Source: Syntrophaceae bacterium
GTDB taxonomy: Bacteria > Desulfobacterota > Syntrophia > Syntrophales > UBA2192
NCBI GenBank assembly: GCA_013177795.1
Contig: JABLXY010000002.1
Coordinates: 248,001-312,000, forward strand
DNA: 64,000 bases
Reading direction: 5' to 3'
The position numbers and the translations under genes are program-made. This document shows positions 63,732 to 64,000 of the stretch, one piece after another. The notes beneath the pieces are model-generated. The model made no database searches and had not been told where the DNA came from. It saw nothing but the letters and a program-made list of their open reading frames with translations. Position 1 is the first letter of the stretch. Every line of letters starts with the position of its first letter.

Positions 63732-64000
63732 TGCACGCTGACCCCCATGCCGGCCAGCACACCCGAGGCGACGGGCTCCCCGTTCTCCCTCTCCATGCTG
63801 ACCTTCGCTTTCAGGTTCCCCTTCCGGAAATAGACCTTCTCCCCCCGGATGATGACGCGCTCGCCCGGCTTCACCATGCCCGCGAACTCCACGGCCTCGA
63901 TGACGGTGAAGAGGGTGGTCAGATTCCCTCTCTGCAGCTCTTCCTCCCGGCCCTGCGCCATGACGAGGTAGAGCCCGAAGGCGACCACCCCCGTCTGGGC
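63728..64000 (-). CDS. FabZ-like 3-hydroxyacyl-ACP dehydratase, C-terminal part (gene continues past the window edge)
   Basis: The open frame enters from the right edge (AQTGVVAFGLYLVMAQG) and ends at 63728, giving about 90 residues of a hotdog-fold dehydratase. It has FTVIEAVEFAGMVKPGERV and KAKVSMERENGEPVASGVL. The catalytic His region should lie beyond base 64000. It is translationally coupled to the ketosynthase gene. The family call rests on the C-terminal half only. Confidence 0.75.
   Translation of the reverse strand, partial: AQTGVVAFGLYLVMAQGREEELQRGNLTTLFTVIEAVEFAGMVKPGERVIIRGEKVYFRKGNLKAKVSMERENGEPVASGVLAGMGVSVQ

Overview
The window is a chromosomal segment, visibly GC-rich with GC-ending codons, from a Gram-negative bacterium. 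An LptD-type outer-membrane assembly protein shows the Gram-negative envelope. Gene order and content look like an anaerobic or syntrophic deltaproteobacterium (Desulfobacterota, perhaps Syntrophales-like). The pointers are a flavodiiron protein, an unlinked carboxyltransferase subunit, phenylacetate-CoA ligase followed by an ACT protein, DUF6125, and dispersed repeats that I recall from such genomes. That placement is inference; no 16S or other decisive marker is present.

Layout. 1-3913 is the end of the spc/alpha ribosomal operon (map-infA-rpmJ-rpsM-rpsK-rpsD-rpoA-rplQ), closed by a strong terminator. 4061-11800 holds a small EF-Tu-domain-like protein, folC-lptD, rplM-rpsI, argC and cysS, with clear promoters and terminators. 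13358-16031 (minus) is a complete EF-P beta-lysylation set, epmB-efp-epmA. 16249-19482 is a tight operon: YiiX-type papain-fold protein, thioesterase, DUF6125, and an L,D-transpeptidase with LysM and SPOR regions. 20507-23569 holds a divergent YchF-like P-loop protein and typA. 24011-25709 holds a cold-shock gene and an IS256-family insertion whose 8-bp target duplication is still intact but whose transposase is broken. 25818-33863 is a run of mostly single-gene units: flavodiiron protein, receiver domain, cupin, phosphodiesterase, baeRF eRF1-like protein, MATE pump, CoA-binding protein, SRAP and a thioredoxin-like protein behind a sigma-54-type promoter. 33995-36641 is copper export (copZ-copA). 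37324-43739 carries acyl-CoA and amino-acid metabolism. 43780-54674 holds a four-PAS HD-GYP sensor, superoxide dismutase, a questin-oxidase-like protein, a DUF255 thioredoxin protein, a cysteine desulfurase and WrbA. 55764-59157 is a biotin unit: a BirA operator, birA and the ECF transporter bioYMN. 60292-64000 (minus) is the edge of an unusual fatty-acid or aryl-polyene-like cluster: dehydratase, ketosynthase, atypical ACP, acyltransferase and phosphopantetheinyl transferase.

The most unusual structure is non-coding. At least eight intergenic gaps carry low-complexity heptamer arrays, several of them followed by a spacer and the complementary arm, so the transcript would fold into a long imperfect hairpin. 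The heptamer differs between copies while the architecture is shared. Two copies of a ~138-bp MITE-like palindrome and one different 126-bp inverted-repeat element are also present, and one MITE sits inside a heptad hairpin.

I found no tRNA, rRNA or CRISPR array. Three single-base frame breaks (two in the transposase, one at the 5' end of the MATE gene) may be real mutations or sequencing indels. Start sites were chosen from Shine-Dalgarno spacing and family conservation.
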